A DNA stretch of 64,000 nt from the NCBI RefSeq assembly GCF_900635955.1, contig NZ_LR134201.1:2418001-2482000 (forward strand). The letters run 5' to 3'. This DNA comes from Cedecea lapagei. Its GTDB lineage: Bacteria; Pseudomonadota; Gammaproteobacteria; Enterobacterales; Enterobacteriaceae. Positions 34,141 to 43,582 of the stretch are shown in pieces. The translations under genes were made by a program, and so were the position numbers. Under the pieces are notes generated by a model, which saw only the letters and a list, made by a program, of their open reading frames with translations, ran no database searches and had not been told where the DNA came from. Positions within the stretch are counted from its first letter, which is position 1. Each line of letters starts with the position of its first letter.

Positions 34141-35175
34141 ATGGCGAAACCGATCATTACTCTTAAAGCGTTAAAGGCCGTGATTATGCTGGGCATGCTG
34201 GTCATTATTCTGGTGGGTATAAAAGCCGCGGCCGATATCATCGTCCCCTTCATTCTGGCGCTCTTTATTGCCGTAATTCTTAATCCGCTGATTCGCCATC
34301 TTGAGAAGTTCCGCGTACCGCGCGTGCTGGCCATCAGCCTGGTGATTATCGTCATTATTCTGAGCGTAGTGCTGCTGCTGGCTTACCTTGGGACCTCGCT
34401 GAACGAGCTGGCACGAACACTGCCGCAATACCGCTCTTCGCTGGTGGAGCCGTTGAAAACGCTGGAACCCTGGCTGCAGCGCGCAGGGATCTCTGTTTCC
34501 GTCGATGAGTTGATGAAATATGTCGATCCTAACGCGCTGATGACGCTGGTCACCGGCCTGCTGACCCAGCTCTCCAATGCGATGACCTCTATTTTCCTGC
34601 TGCTGCTCACCGTGGTCTTTATGCTGATCGAGGTTCCGCAGCTGCCGCGCAAGCTCCAGCAGTTAATGTCGCGCCCGGAAGAAGGCATGGGTGCTATTCA
34701 GCGTGCGCTGGACAGCGTCAGCCATTATTTAGTGCTGAAAACGGCCATCAGTATAGTCACCGGGCTGGTGGTCTGGGGCATGCTGGCCGCCCTCGACGTA
34801 CGCTTTGCCTTTATCTGGGGATTGCTGGCCTTCGCCCTGAACTATATTCCTAATATCGGGTCGGTGCTGGCCGCTATCCCGCCGGTAGTTCAGGTTCTGG
34901 TATTCAACGGCCTGTATGACGCGCTGATTGTGGTGGCGGGCTATCTGGTGATTAACCTGGTGTTCGGCAATATTCTTGAGCCGCGCATGATGGGCCGCGG
35001 CCTTGGGCTGTCGACGCTGGTGGTGTTTCTGTCGTTAATCTTCTGGGGCTGGCTGCTTGGCCCTGTAGGAATGTTACTTTCTGTTCCGCTGACGATTGCG
35101 GTGAAAATTGCGCTTGAGCAGACCGAAGGCGGAAAGAGTATTGCGGTGCTGTTGAGTGATATGAGTAAGTCCTGA
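34141..35175 (+). CDS. tqsA: AI-2 exporter family protein TqsA
   Basis: The 344-residue inner-membrane protein of the AI-2E/PerM family has the same length as E. coli TqsA, which affects autoinducer-2 export and biofilm formation. Family blocks FALNYIPNIGSVLAAIPP and LVFGNILEPRMMGRGLGLS are intact. The ATG at 34141 is set by the conserved start MAKPIITL. In E. coli pntB follows. Here synteny ends and an esterase gene on the other strand follows. Confidence 0.94.
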   Translation: MAKPIITLKALKAVIMLGMLVIILVGIKAAADIIVPFILALFIAVILNPLIRHLEKFRVPRVLAISLVIIVIILSVVLLLAYLGTSLNELARTLPQYRSSLVEPLKTLEPWLQRAGISVSVDELMKYVDPNALMTLVTGLLTQLSNAMTSIFLLLLTVVFMLIEVPQLPRKLQQLMSRPEEGMGAIQRALDSVSHYLVLKTAISIVTGLVVWGMLAALDVRFAFIWGLLAFALNYIPNIGSVLAAIPPVVQVLVFNGLYDALIVVAGYLVINLVFGNILEPRMMGRGLGLSTLVVFLSLIFWGWLLGPVGMLLSVPLTIAVKIALEQTEGGKSIAVLLSDMSKS

Positions 35176-35183
35176 AGGCTGTT

Positions 35184-35208
35184 GCCCTCACCCCAAAGGG
35201 GCGAGGGC
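35184..35208. repeat. REP-like palindrome after tqsA
   Basis: Arms gccctcacccc/ggggcgagggc with loop aaa and one mismatch, 8 nt after the tqsA stop. It is related to the palindromes after ydeP and azoR. Confidence 0.5.
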
Positions 35209-35236
35209 GAAAACAAACTACAGGAGAGGGTAAAAA

Positions 35237-35851
35237 CTACTCCGGATCTAACTCAAAACGCTCCGCAATATACCCCAGCGCCTGCGACACGCCATCCGCG
35301 CTGATAGTATGCGCCACGCCGGGCTCAAACAGCGTTTCAACTTCTGCTCCCGCCTCCGTCAGCGCGGCGGCCGCCGCTTCGCTCTCGGACCACGGAATAA
35401 CCTGGTCGGCCATGCCATGAACCAGCAGAGCCGACGCATCTGCCGCGACGCGATACGGTTTTGGTGAAGCAAGACGCCCTGAGAATGCCACCACGCCCGC
35501 CAGAGGGAAACGAGAAGTCGCGAGGGCATCCAGGGCCATGATAGAGCCCTGCGAGAAGCCCAGCAGAATCACCTGATCTTTACCCGGAGTCACATCATGC
35601 TGTTCAAAAATCGCCTGCAGCTTAGCGTCGAACGCGGCTCGGGCGTCAACGATGCGCTGCGGCCGATTCTGTTCGGTAACGCCCGCCAGGCTGAACCACT
35701 GCCAGGCATCGCCGCCGCCATCAAACGGTTCAGTGCCGTTCGGTGAGGCAAACAAAACTTCCGGCATCACCTGCTGGACAAAGAGCCCCAGCCCTTCCAG
35801 ATCCGCCCCGGAACTGCCTACGCCGTGTAACATTACGATCAGTTTTTTCAT
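35237..35851 (-). CDS. Alpha/beta-hydrolase, carboxylesterase/phospholipase-like (YpfH-like)
   Basis: The 204-residue soluble hydrolase of the phospholipase/carboxylesterase family has a small lid-less fold. The nucleophile elbow is GFSQGS, the acid is Asp in HGMADQVIPW and the catalytic His is in GVAHTIS. It resembles E. coli YpfH and acyl-protein thioesterase-type enzymes. The substrate is unknown. It is divergent from the SmvA-like transporter gene. Confidence 0.85.
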   Translation of the reverse strand: MKKLIVMLHGVGSSGADLEGLGLFVQQVMPEVLFASPNGTEPFDGGGDAWQWFSLAGVTEQNRPQRIVDARAAFDAKLQAIFEQHDVTPGKDQVILLGFSQGSIMALDALATSRFPLAGVVAFSGRLASPKPYRVAADASALLVHGMADQVIPWSESEAAAAALTEAGAEVETLFEPGVAHTISADGVSQALGYIAERFELDPE

Positions 35852-35962
35852 TTCCCTGCCTTTTACTAAAACCGGTATTTACTGCCTTTCAGGCGATTAC
35901 CTTATCCTGGTCACGCCCCCCACAACAAGTCAACCGCCCCTAAATCGACGAGAGGTCGACGC

Positions 35963-35991
35963 TTGTCTTTGAGCGGTTGCTCAAGTATATT
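35963..35991 (+). promoter_or_regulatory. Sigma-70 promoter of the smvA-like gene
   Basis: -35 TTGTCT (35963-35968) and -10 TATATT (35986-35991) at the ideal 17-bp spacing. The spacer is exactly the left arm of the inverted repeat described next. Confidence 0.65.
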
Positions 35992-36013
35992 CCGAACTTG
36001 AGCAACCGCTCAA
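35969..36013. promoter_or_regulatory. Doubled operator upstream of the smvA-like gene
   Basis: Perfect 17-bp inverted arms (35969-35985 and 35997-36013) around 11 bp. Each arm is itself a palindrome, TTGAGC-N4-GCTCAA. One copy fills the promoter spacer and the other covers the probable transcription start. The TetR protein encoded at 37587 is the likely ligand. Confidence 0.7.
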
Positions 36014-36040
36014 ATTCGTTCTTTTTTAGAGGCATTACCC

Positions 36041-37546
36041 ATGCGCTTCACTAATCGCTGGCTGATTCTGGCGATCCTGACCAGCACCCTTTTCCTGATC
36101 ATTATTGATATGACGGTGCTTTACACCGCACTGCCGCGGCTTACCCTGGCTTTAAACGCAACGGCGTCAGAAAAGCTGTGGATCATTAACGCCTACCCGC
36201 TGGTAGCGGCAGGCCTTCTGCCCGGCGCGGGCATGCTGAGCGACCGCCTTGGCCATAAACTGCTGTTTATGGCCGGCCTGCCTGTTTTTGGCATCGCTTC
36301 GCTCTGCGCAGCCTACTCCCCCACGGCTGAACTGCTGATTGCCTCACGCGTATTCCTGGCGATCGGGGCAACCATGATGATGCCCGCGACGCTTGCCATT
36401 GTGCGTCAGGTCTTTACCAACGAGCGCGAGCGTGCGCTGGCTATCGGCATCTGGTCCGCAGTTGCTTCTGCAGCCGCAGCCCTTGGCCCGGTTATTGGCG
36501 GCGTGCTGCTGGAATACTTCTGGTGGGGTTCAGTCTTCCTGATTAACGTGCCCGTGGTCTTACTGGTGATCGTCTTTGCCTGGTTCCTGATCCCACGAGA
36601 TGCCGGGAACGCCAGTCGTCCGTGCGACTTCACCGCTTCGCTGCTGATTATGCTTGGCCTGGTGGGCGTGATCTATGCCCTGAAGGAACTCAGTAAAATG
36701 GATGCCTCGCTGCTGACCGTGGTAGGTTCCCTGCTGGCTGGCGTGCTGTTTTTAACGCTGTTTGTTCGTCGTCAGCAGCGCTCGGCCCATCCGATGATCG
36801 ACTTCTCGCTGTTCCGCAACCGCATGTTTGCCAGCGGAATTAGCGTGGCGATCATCACCATGATCGCGTTAACCGGCATTGAGCTGGTGCTGACCCAGCG
36901 TCTTCAGCTTGTGCTGGGCCTCACGCCGCTGCAGGCCGGGCTGTCGATTCTGCCCATTCCGATGGGCTCCGCCCTTGCCTCCCCGCTCGCCGGCGTTGTA
37001 CTGCCGCGCTGGGGTGGAGCAAGGTTAATGGTCTTTGGTCTGCTGGTTACCACGGTGGGCATGACGGCGATGGCCCTGCTCGCCGACTCCAGTCTGATGC
37101 CGCAGCTTGCAGCGCTGTTCGTCATAGGGCTTGGGCTTGGCGTGGCGTTTACCGCCGCGTCCACATCTATCATGCTCAATGCACCGGAAGAAAAAGCCGG
37201 GATGGTCGCCGCGATAGAAGATGTCTCCTGGGAAATGGGCGGCGTACTTGGCGTTACCCTGCTGGGCGGCCTGATGACCGCCGTCTATAGCGCAAGCCTG
37301 GTCCTGCCGGAAGGATTGGCCGTCGGGAATAGCGCCTATGACAGCCTGGACGAAGCGTTGCACCTTGCGGGTTCGATGAGCAGCTCAAGTGCAGCCCTGC
37401 TTGCGGATCTGGCACGTACTGCCTTCAGCCAGGCCTATCTCACCGTGGTGATCTGTGCTGCAGTGCTGGTGGCGGCGAGCACCCTGGTGTTGAAATATGT
37501 GCTGCGTCAGCCCGCAAAGCAGTCCAGCCAGGCCGTCAAAAGCTGA
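36041..37546 (+). CDS. MFS efflux pump, DHA2 family (SmvA/QacA-like)
   Basis: The 501-residue, 14-TM drug:H+ antiporter has motif D1 DMTVLYTALP in TM1, loop 2-3 GAGMLSDRLGHK and motif C GPVIGGVLL in TM5. SmvA homologues export methyl viologen and cationic biocides such as chlorhexidine, and this protein belongs to that family. It is not close enough to Salmonella SmvA for me to name it with certainty. AGAGG precedes the ATG. A TetR gene follows 40 bp downstream on the same strand and probably represses the pair through the doubled operator. Confidence 0.88.
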   Translation: MRFTNRWLILAILTSTLFLIIIDMTVLYTALPRLTLALNATASEKLWIINAYPLVAAGLLPGAGMLSDRLGHKLLFMAGLPVFGIASLCAAYSPTAELLIASRVFLAIGATMMMPATLAIVRQVFTNERERALAIGIWSAVASAAAALGPVIGGVLLEYFWWGSVFLINVPVVLLVIVFAWFLIPRDAGNASRPCDFTASLLIMLGLVGVIYALKELSKMDASLLTVVGSLLAGVLFLTLFVRRQQRSAHPMIDFSLFRNRMFASGISVAIITMIALTGIELVLTQRLQLVLGLTPLQAGLSILPIPMGSALASPLAGVVLPRWGGARLMVFGLLVTTVGMTAMALLADSSLMPQLAALFVIGLGLGVAFTAASTSIMLNAPEEKAGMVAAIEDVSWEMGGVLGVTLLGGLMTAVYSASLVLPEGLAVGNSAYDSLDEALHLAGSMSSSSAALLADLARTAFSQAYLTVVICAAVLVAASTLVLKYVLRQPAKQSSQAVKS

Positions 37547-37586
37547 TAAGATGCCCCAATAGCGTTCAGATAACCGTGGGTACGTC

Positions 37587-38168
37587 ATGAAAGAAGCAGC
37601 GGACACGCTGAGAAGCAAAATCCTGGGCGGAGCCATTGAGCTGTTCATTGAGAAAGGCATCGAGAAGGTTACCACCCGCGAACTGACCGAGCGGGTGGGC
37701 ATCTCACGCAGCCATATTTATCATTACTTCCGTGACTGGCAAACGCTGTGCATTGAGGCAATGACCGGATTTCTAATGGCTGACCTGCACACCTTTACCG
37801 ATGAAACCCACTCTCTTCCCCCGGAAGAGAAGCTTCAGCGCCTGATCCACATCTATCTGCCCCACGCGCCGGACGCAGTCTGGCAGCTTTATGGGGCGCT
37901 CTGGCATCAGGCAGCCCACAGCAGCGTATGGGCCGAACTGGCGCTGGTGATGACGCAAAAATGGGAAAAGGTGCTGGCCGATATTGTTGATGACGGTATC
38001 GCCGCTGGCGTGTTTAAAGCGGTGGATGCGGCCAGAACCACGCGCCAGTTTAGCGCCCTGCTAAACGGCTATGCCGATAAACTCCTTGTCGCCTCAGCGC
38101 CCGCCGACAGGCAGCTGGCGCTGGACGATATTGACAGTTTTATCCGTCTGGTGCTGAGGGCGGACTAA
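37587..38168 (+). CDS. TetR-family regulator, cotranscribed with the DHA2 pump
   Basis: The 193-residue regulator has an N-terminal HTH (TTRELTERVGISRSHIYHYFRDWQTL) and a C-terminal helical ligand domain. It lies 40 bp after the pump gene on the same strand, an arrangement that would couple repressor level to pump transcription. The perfect doubled palindrome upstream of the pump is its most likely binding site. Its stop overlaps the stop of the Kup paralogue by 4 bp. Confidence 0.88.
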   Translation: MKEAADTLRSKILGGAIELFIEKGIEKVTTRELTERVGISRSHIYHYFRDWQTLCIEAMTGFLMADLHTFTDETHSLPPEEKLQRLIHIYLPHAPDAVWQLYGALWHQAAHSSVWAELALVMTQKWEKVLADIVDDGIAAGVFKAVDAARTTRQFSALLNGYADKLLVASAPADRQLALDDIDSFIRLVLRAD

Positions 38169-40057
38169 ATCGCTATCCTGCGGCTGATCTCTACCACGCT
38201 GTCGCTCGGCAGGCGGTAATAGTGCGTAACGTGCGTGGCATTTCTTACCATAAACGCGAAGCACTTACGCTGCCAGCCCGGCATCCCCTGCCCGTCCTCA
38301 CGCGCAACAATGGTTTCATGGCCCAGATAATAGGTCACATCTTCCACGCTAAAGGCGCAGGCCATATCACCCAGCCTCGCCATTAATTCGGGAATGTGTG
38401 GCCTTTCCATAAAGCCGTATTGGGCGATACCGCGCCAGTAGTTCGGCGCCTGCTCAAGAATTACCAGCCTTTCCCCGGCGGGCACGCGGGGCACGTTCAT
38501 GATAGAAATCGTCAGCGAAAGCACCTGCTCCTGCAGCGCGTGGTTACGCGCCACGTGCCAGCGCATGACAGGCGGAATGCCGTTGCGGGCTTTTGTCAGA
38601 AACACCGCCGAGCCCTGTACGCGTGGCACGCCACGCTCCTTCAGCGCGGCAAAGAACGTATTTACGTCGATAACCTTTTCATTCACCGCGTTAGACGCCG
38701 CCGCCGCGCCGCGGTGCCACACCAGCATCGTGGTGCAGACCACTGCCGCCAGCAGCAGCGGAATATACCCGCCTTCAAGCACCTTGATCAGGTTGGCTAT
38801 CAGGAAGCAGGTATCGACAATTAAAAATCCGCCGGCCACCAGCGCGCTGGTCCACCGCCGCCACAGCCAGATATGGCGCATCGCCACGTACAGCAACCCG
38901 GACGTCATCAGCATGGTAAGAGAAACGGCAATCCCGTAGGCAGCGGCCAGGTTTTCAGACGACTTAAAGAACACCGTCAGGAACAGGGTTACGCCCATCA
39001 GCAACCAGTTAATGGTGCCGATATAAATCTGCCCATAACTTTCTGCCGCCGTCTGACGAATGCGCAGCCGCGGCAGCCAGCCGAGCTGGATAGCCTGCCG
39101 GGTCATGGAAAATGCCCCTGTGATAATCGCCTGGCTGGCGATAATCGTGGCTAGCGTAGCCAGAATCACCAGCGGGATAAGCAGCGCCGGCGGGCAAAGA
39201 CGGAAGAAGATATTTTGCGTGATGTCGGCACCGGACAGGATCAGCGCTGACTGCCCCGCATAGTTGAGCAGCAAGCTGGGAAACACCACGCCGTACCACG
39301 CCATCCAGATGGGTTTTTTACCAAAATGCCCCATGTCGGCGTACAGCGCTTCCGCCCCGGTGACGCACAAAAACACGCCGCCCAGCACCATAAAACTCAC
39401 AAAGCCATTCGATACGAGAAACTGCAGGCCGTACCAGGGGTTGATTGCCAGCAGCACGGCGGGATGTTGAGCAATGCCCCAGATCCCCAGCCCGGCAATG
39501 GAGATAAACCACAGCGCCATAATCGGCCCGAAAACTTTGCCGATCTTCGCCGTTCCGAAGGGCTGAACGGCAAACAGCAGGACCAGAATGGTCACCGCAA
39601 TCGGCAGTACCCAGGTTTCGGCTTCCGGCAGGATCATGTTCATCCCTTCGATAGCCGAAAGCACCGAAATGGCGGGCGTAATCGCCCCGTCACCGTATAT
39701 CAGCGCCGCGCCCAGAAGTGCCGCCAGCACCACCCAACGAGAGCCTTTGTCCCTTGCCACCAGCAGCGACATCAGCGCCATAATGCCGCCTTCGCCATGG
39801 TTGTCGATACGCATCGCGAACATCGCGTATTTCACCGAGGTGATAAGGATTAGCGTCCAGATAATCAGTGAAAGCAGCCCCAGAATCACCGAGGGTGTCG
39901 GGCTGTTTCCGGAGAGCAATAGCACCGTCTTCAGGGTATACAGCGGGCTGGTGCCGATATCGCCGAACACCACGCCGAGCGCGCTTCCGGCGAGAATAAA
40001 TTTATGCGGCGTTGTCCCGGAGGCTTCCGCGCCGTCCGTCTGCGACAGGTTTGTCAT
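38165..40057 (-). CDS. kup: Kup-family low-affinity potassium transporter
   Basis: The 630-residue Kup/HAK/KT protein has about 12 TM helices in the first ~440 residues (GVVFGDIGTSPLYTLK is the family signature) and a cytosolic C-terminal domain. It imports K+ with protons. It is clearly divergent from E. coli Kup, so it is probably a second copy; the symbol is by family. The ATG at 40057 follows AGGA. The longer reading from 40141 lacks a ribosome site. Confidence 0.87.
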   Translation of the reverse strand: MTNLSQTDGAEASGTTPHKFILAGSALGVVFGDIGTSPLYTLKTVLLLSGNSPTPSVILGLLSLIIWTLILITSVKYAMFAMRIDNHGEGGIMALMSLLVARDKGSRWVVLAALLGAALIYGDGAITPAISVLSAIEGMNMILPEAETWVLPIAVTILVLLFAVQPFGTAKIGKVFGPIMALWFISIAGLGIWGIAQHPAVLLAINPWYGLQFLVSNGFVSFMVLGGVFLCVTGAEALYADMGHFGKKPIWMAWYGVVFPSLLLNYAGQSALILSGADITQNIFFRLCPPALLIPLVILATLATIIASQAIITGAFSMTRQAIQLGWLPRLRIRQTAAESYGQIYIGTINWLLMGVTLFLTVFFKSSENLAAAYGIAVSLTMLMTSGLLYVAMRHIWLWRRWTSALVAGGFLIVDTCFLIANLIKVLEGGYIPLLLAAVVCTTMLVWHRGAAAASNAVNEKVIDVNTFFAALKERGVPRVQGSAVFLTKARNGIPPVMRWHVARNHALQEQVLSLTISIMNVPRVPAGERLVILEQAPNYWRGIAQYGFMERPHIPELMARLGDMACAFSVEDVTYYLGHETIVAREDGQGMPGWQRKCFAFMVRNATHVTHYYRLPSDSVVEISRRIAI

Positions 40058-40140
40058 GAACAGTCCTTTCTGTGATTTTTCTGGCAGTTGCCATGACAAA
40101 GTATAGAGGTTTCGACATGTTTTAAGCTCAACGGGCAGCA

Positions 40141-40173
40141 AATAAAAAAGACCTGGCGGGCCCCCGTCAGGTC
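40141..40173 (-). terminator. Rho-independent terminator of the bud operon
   Basis: Stem gacctg..cgg/ccg..caggtc followed on the minus strand by TTTTTTATT, about 30 nt after the budC stop. Confidence 0.75.
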
Positions 40174-40201
40174 AAAAGGTACTCCACATGAAAACTTAGC
40201 C

Positions 40202-40972
40202 TTAATTAAAGACCATACCGCCGTCGATAAGCAGCGACTGCCCGGTCATGTAATCAGAATCAGCGCTTGCCAGGTAAGAGACACAGGCGGCAACATCTTC
40301 CGGTTCGGACAGGCGGCCAAGGGTAATACGTTTTGCGAACTCGGCGGTGCCGTAGCCCAGCGGTTTGCCTGCGGCTTCGGAGACCTGGCGGTCAATCTCG
40401 GCCCACATCGGGGTTTTAACGATCCCCGGGCAGTAACCGTTAACGGTAATACCGAGCGGGGCCAGGTCACGAGCGGCGGTTTGGGTCAAGCCGCGCACGG
40501 CGAATTTACTCGAGCTGTAAACGGCCAGCTCCGGGTTACCCACGTGCCCGGCCTGAGAGCAGGCGTTAATGATTTTCCCGCCGTGGCCTTCCGCCTTGAA
40601 AGCTTTAACCGCGGCCTGAATGCCCCAGATCACGCCTTTCACGTTGATGTTGTAAACCTTATCGACGATTTCTGGTGTGATTTCTTCGATTGGGGTGGAA
40701 GGCGCAACGCCCGCGTTATTGACGATAACGTCAAACCCGCCCAGGCCTTTACGGGCAGCCTCAACCGCGGCAAACACGCCATCGCGGTCGGAGACGTCTA
40801 CCGTCACCTCCAGCGCGCGGCCGCCGTTGCGGTTAATTTCATCCGCCACTTCTTTTGCAGTTTTCGCGTTATAGTCAGCCACGGCGACGGCAAACCCGTC
40901 TTTTGCCAGACGAAGCGCGATAGCTTTACCGATCCCCTGACCGCCACCGGTAACCAGTGCTACTTTTTTCAT
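40202..40972 (-). CDS. budC: Acetoin reductase / meso-2,3-butanediol dehydrogenase BudC
   Basis: The 256-residue short-chain dehydrogenase reduces acetoin to 2,3-butanediol with NADH. The nucleotide-binding motif is TGGGQGIG, NNAG is present, and the catalytic Tyr/Lys are in YSSSKFA. It closely matches Klebsiella BudC. It is the last gene of budABC, 20 bp after budB, and is followed by a terminator. Two adjacent ATGs occur (40975 and 40972). Confidence 0.93.
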   Translation of the reverse strand: MKKVALVTGGGQGIGKAIALRLAKDGFAVAVADYNAKTAKEVADEINRNGGRALEVTVDVSDRDGVFAAVEAARKGLGGFDVIVNNAGVAPSTPIEEITPEIVDKVYNINVKGVIWGIQAAVKAFKAEGHGGKIINACSQAGHVGNPELAVYSSSKFAVRGLTQTAARDLAPLGITVNGYCPGIVKTPMWAEIDRQVSEAAGKPLGYGTAEFAKRITLGRLSEPEDVAACVSYLASADSDYMTGQSLLIDGGMVFN

Positions 40973-40991
40973 CACAATATCCTTCTGTAGT

Positions 40992-42671
40992 TTAAAGAAT
41001 TTGGCTGAGATGCAGCTGACTCATCAGCAGATGGTTGTCGCTGTAATCAACCGGAATCGCGACCACCGCCGGACCGTTAACGTCCATCGCGGCGCGTAAA
41101 GTCGGCTCCAGCGCCTCGGCGCTTTCTACGGCAAAGCCCCGTGCGCCGAAAGCATCTGCGTAGGCCTTGAAGTCCACCGGCCCGAAGTTAACGCCGGACA
41201 GACGCTGGTATTTTTTCTCTTCCTGAATCGCCACCATGTTGTAGGCGTTATCCACCCAGATGATGTGCAGCACGTTGGCGCCAAGGCGCACCGCAGTTTC
41301 AAGCTCCATGCTGGACTGCAGGAAACCGCCGTCGCCGGAAACCGAGACCACCTTGCGGCCCGGGTTCACCAGCCAGGCGCCAATGGCCCACGGCAAAGCA
41401 ACGCCCATCGTTTGCTGACCGTTGGAGATCATCAGCTGGCGCGCACGGAAGCTATAGAGGTAGCGGGCAATCCAGATATGGAAGCTGCCCATATCAACGG
41501 TTAGCGTCACGTCGTCGTTAACAATATCCTGCATCGCCCGAACGATACGCAGCGGATGCAGAGCGAACTGGTTAAGCTGCGCCCCCCGGCGGCTCAGCAG
41601 CTCGCGCTGGTGCTGTCTGTCAATGAGGATCTCAGAAGCCCGCGGGCTAAGAACGAGCGGTTTTTCAATGCGGGCGGTGAGTTTTTCCAGCGTACCGGCG
41701 ATATCGCCGACCAGCTCTACATCCGGAACATAGTTACGCTCTTCATAGGCGGGCAGCACATCGATGTGCACAAGGGTGGCGTCGCCGGTGTTCCACATTG
41801 CCGGCTCATACTCCACCGGGCTGTAGCCGATGCACACCACCAGATCGGCCAGCTGTAACAGACGGTCGCCCGCCTGGTTATTAAACAGGCCGATACGTCC
41901 GGCAAAACGGGAGAAATGCTGCTGGTTTACCGCGCCGGCAGCCTGATAGGTGCTGGTGACCGGAATATGGCTTTTCTCAAGCAGGTGACGCAGCGCGGCG
42001 CTGTTTTCTTCCTGGCTCGCCATCAGGCCGAGCAGGAAGACGGGATTTTTGGCGCCGGCAATCAGCTTCGCGACCTCGTCAATGGCAGCATCCGGGGCTG
42101 CCCCGGCCTTAATAGATCCGCTGGCAGGCAAAACGTTCCCTGTCGCCGGACCATCGCTGATGTCCTGCGGCAGGCTGACAAAGGCGCTGCCGGGACGGCC
42201 ATGTTCAGCGGCGCGGAACGCATTTGATACCACCTCGGCAATCGCGTCCGGAGAAGAGACCTCTACAGAATATTTGGTGACCGGGCTGAACATCGCTACG
42301 GTGTCCATGCTCTGGTGTACCTGTTTGGCTTTGTCCGCGCGTTTTACCGCCCCGCCCAGCGCCACAACCGGGTCGCCTTCGCTGTTCGCCGTTGCCATAC
42401 CGGTTATCAAATTAGAACAGCCCGGCCCCGAGGTCACCAGCGCCACGCCAGCTTTGCCGGTAATGCGCCCTACCGCCGCTGCCATAAAGGCGGCATTGGC
42501 CTCGTGACGCACGGCGATCAGCTCAATCGGCGAATCATTAAGGGAATCGAAAACTTTGTCGATTTTTGCGCCAGGGATACCAAACACGTGCTTCACGCCC
42601 TGCGCTTCCAGCTGCGCCACAACCATGTCGGCGCCGTGCGCCCACTGACGCTGAGGTTTCTTATTATTCAT
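40992..42671 (-). CDS. budB: Catabolic acetolactate synthase BudB
   Basis: The 559-residue TPP enzyme condenses two pyruvates to 2-acetolactate in the FAD-independent catabolic form. The catalytic glutamate lies in VRHEANAAFMA, and the TPP/Mg2+ motif is GDGGFLQSSMELETAVRLGAN with NAY. AAGGAGAG precedes the ATG, 24 bp after budA. It diverts carbon from acids to neutral products when pH falls. Confidence 0.94.
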   Translation of the reverse strand: MNNKKPQRQWAHGADMVVAQLEAQGVKHVFGIPGAKIDKVFDSLNDSPIELIAVRHEANAAFMAAAVGRITGKAGVALVTSGPGCSNLITGMATANSEGDPVVALGGAVKRADKAKQVHQSMDTVAMFSPVTKYSVEVSSPDAIAEVVSNAFRAAEHGRPGSAFVSLPQDISDGPATGNVLPASGSIKAGAAPDAAIDEVAKLIAGAKNPVFLLGLMASQEENSAALRHLLEKSHIPVTSTYQAAGAVNQQHFSRFAGRIGLFNNQAGDRLLQLADLVVCIGYSPVEYEPAMWNTGDATLVHIDVLPAYEERNYVPDVELVGDIAGTLEKLTARIEKPLVLSPRASEILIDRQHQRELLSRRGAQLNQFALHPLRIVRAMQDIVNDDVTLTVDMGSFHIWIARYLYSFRARQLMISNGQQTMGVALPWAIGAWLVNPGRKVVSVSGDGGFLQSSMELETAVRLGANVLHIIWVDNAYNMVAIQEEKKYQRLSGVNFGPVDFKAYADAFGARGFAVESAEALEPTLRAAMDVNGPAVVAIPVDYSDNHLLMSQLHLSQIL

Positions 42672-42695
42672 TGCTCATCTCTCCTTCAGGGAACG

Positions 42696-43475
42696 CTAGT
42701 TTTCAACCGCGCGAATAGCAGCATCAAGATTATCGGGGTGCAGATCGGCATTAAGAAAAGCGCTGTCTGCCGGAAGATCGATCATTAACTTGTGGATTTC
42801 GCCGAAGGTCAGCACGCCCTGCTCAAGCTGATAGTCGAGCAGGTGTCCACCGCCCTGGCGGTCATCGGTAATAAAGTGTTCGTGGTAGCCCGCCACGTTG
42901 ATGCCCTGCATATGTTGCGGGGTGCGGAAACCCACAAGTACGCCGTCACGGCCGTTAAACCGGAACACAGGCTGGTCGTCCAGCACGTCGGTCATTGCGC
43001 GATAAGGTGGTTTCTGACGCGGCACCGTACGGGTGTGGGCGTGGTGAAAACGCCCGTCAATGCGTAAAGCGCAGAACAGATTGTCTGACGGAATTTTGGC
43101 GTCGATGATCTCATGCAGCTTCTGACGGCTGGTCAGGCTATCAATGCGCAGGCGATACTGAGGTTTGAACCAGGTCATCACCGCAAACGGCGTTTTCTGC
43201 TGCGGGCTGGCCGCTCGGGCGCTGCCGTCAGAACGTAGCTGGTAGACATTGCTGTTGAAAGCGATCATCTCGCCGTCCAGCTCGTTAAAGGTGCCAAGAC
43301 CAAAGTCGCCGTGTTTTAGCAGATCGGCCATGGTGGTTTCACCTTCGTAGACCCCACTCAGCAATGCGCTCATCAGCGAGGTCTGATATATCATGTTTTC
43401 TGTATTTCTTGCGGCGAAAGCCTCAACCATATCAAGCAGGCTTTTCTCGCAGGAACAGATAGTTAAGTCACTCAT
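42696..43475 (-). CDS. budA: Alpha-acetolactate decarboxylase BudA
   Basis: The 259-residue cytosolic zinc enzyme turns acetolactate into acetoin. Conserved blocks are IYQTSLMSALLSGVYEG, HGDFGLGTFNELDGEM and GYHEHFITDDRQGGGHLLDY, whose histidines bind zinc. The ATG at 43475 follows AGAGGA and gives the Klebsiella length. It opens the operon, divergent from budR. Confidence 0.94.
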   Translation of the reverse strand: MSDLTICSCEKSLLDMVEAFAARNTENMIYQTSLMSALLSGVYEGETTMADLLKHGDFGLGTFNELDGEMIAFNSNVYQLRSDGSARAASPQQKTPFAVMTWFKPQYRLRIDSLTSRQKLHEIIDAKIPSDNLFCALRIDGRFHHAHTRTVPRQKPPYRAMTDVLDDQPVFRFNGRDGVLVGFRTPQHMQGINVAGYHEHFITDDRQGGGHLLDYQLEQGVLTFGEIHKLMIDLPADSAFLNADLHPDNLDAAIRAVEN

Positions 43476-43582
43476 CACGTTTTTCCTCTGACAAGGAAGG
43501 TTAAGAAATGTTAATAAGATGTTGACTCGATCCAGCTCACAGTTCCAATATAAAAGCCCCTCTGGTTTGAGACGTTTTTGAT

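Noticed and set aside
38396..39853. Long plus-strand frames opposite the kup-like gene
   Set aside because: High-GC shadows of the transporter with implausible composition (many His, Arg, Gln).
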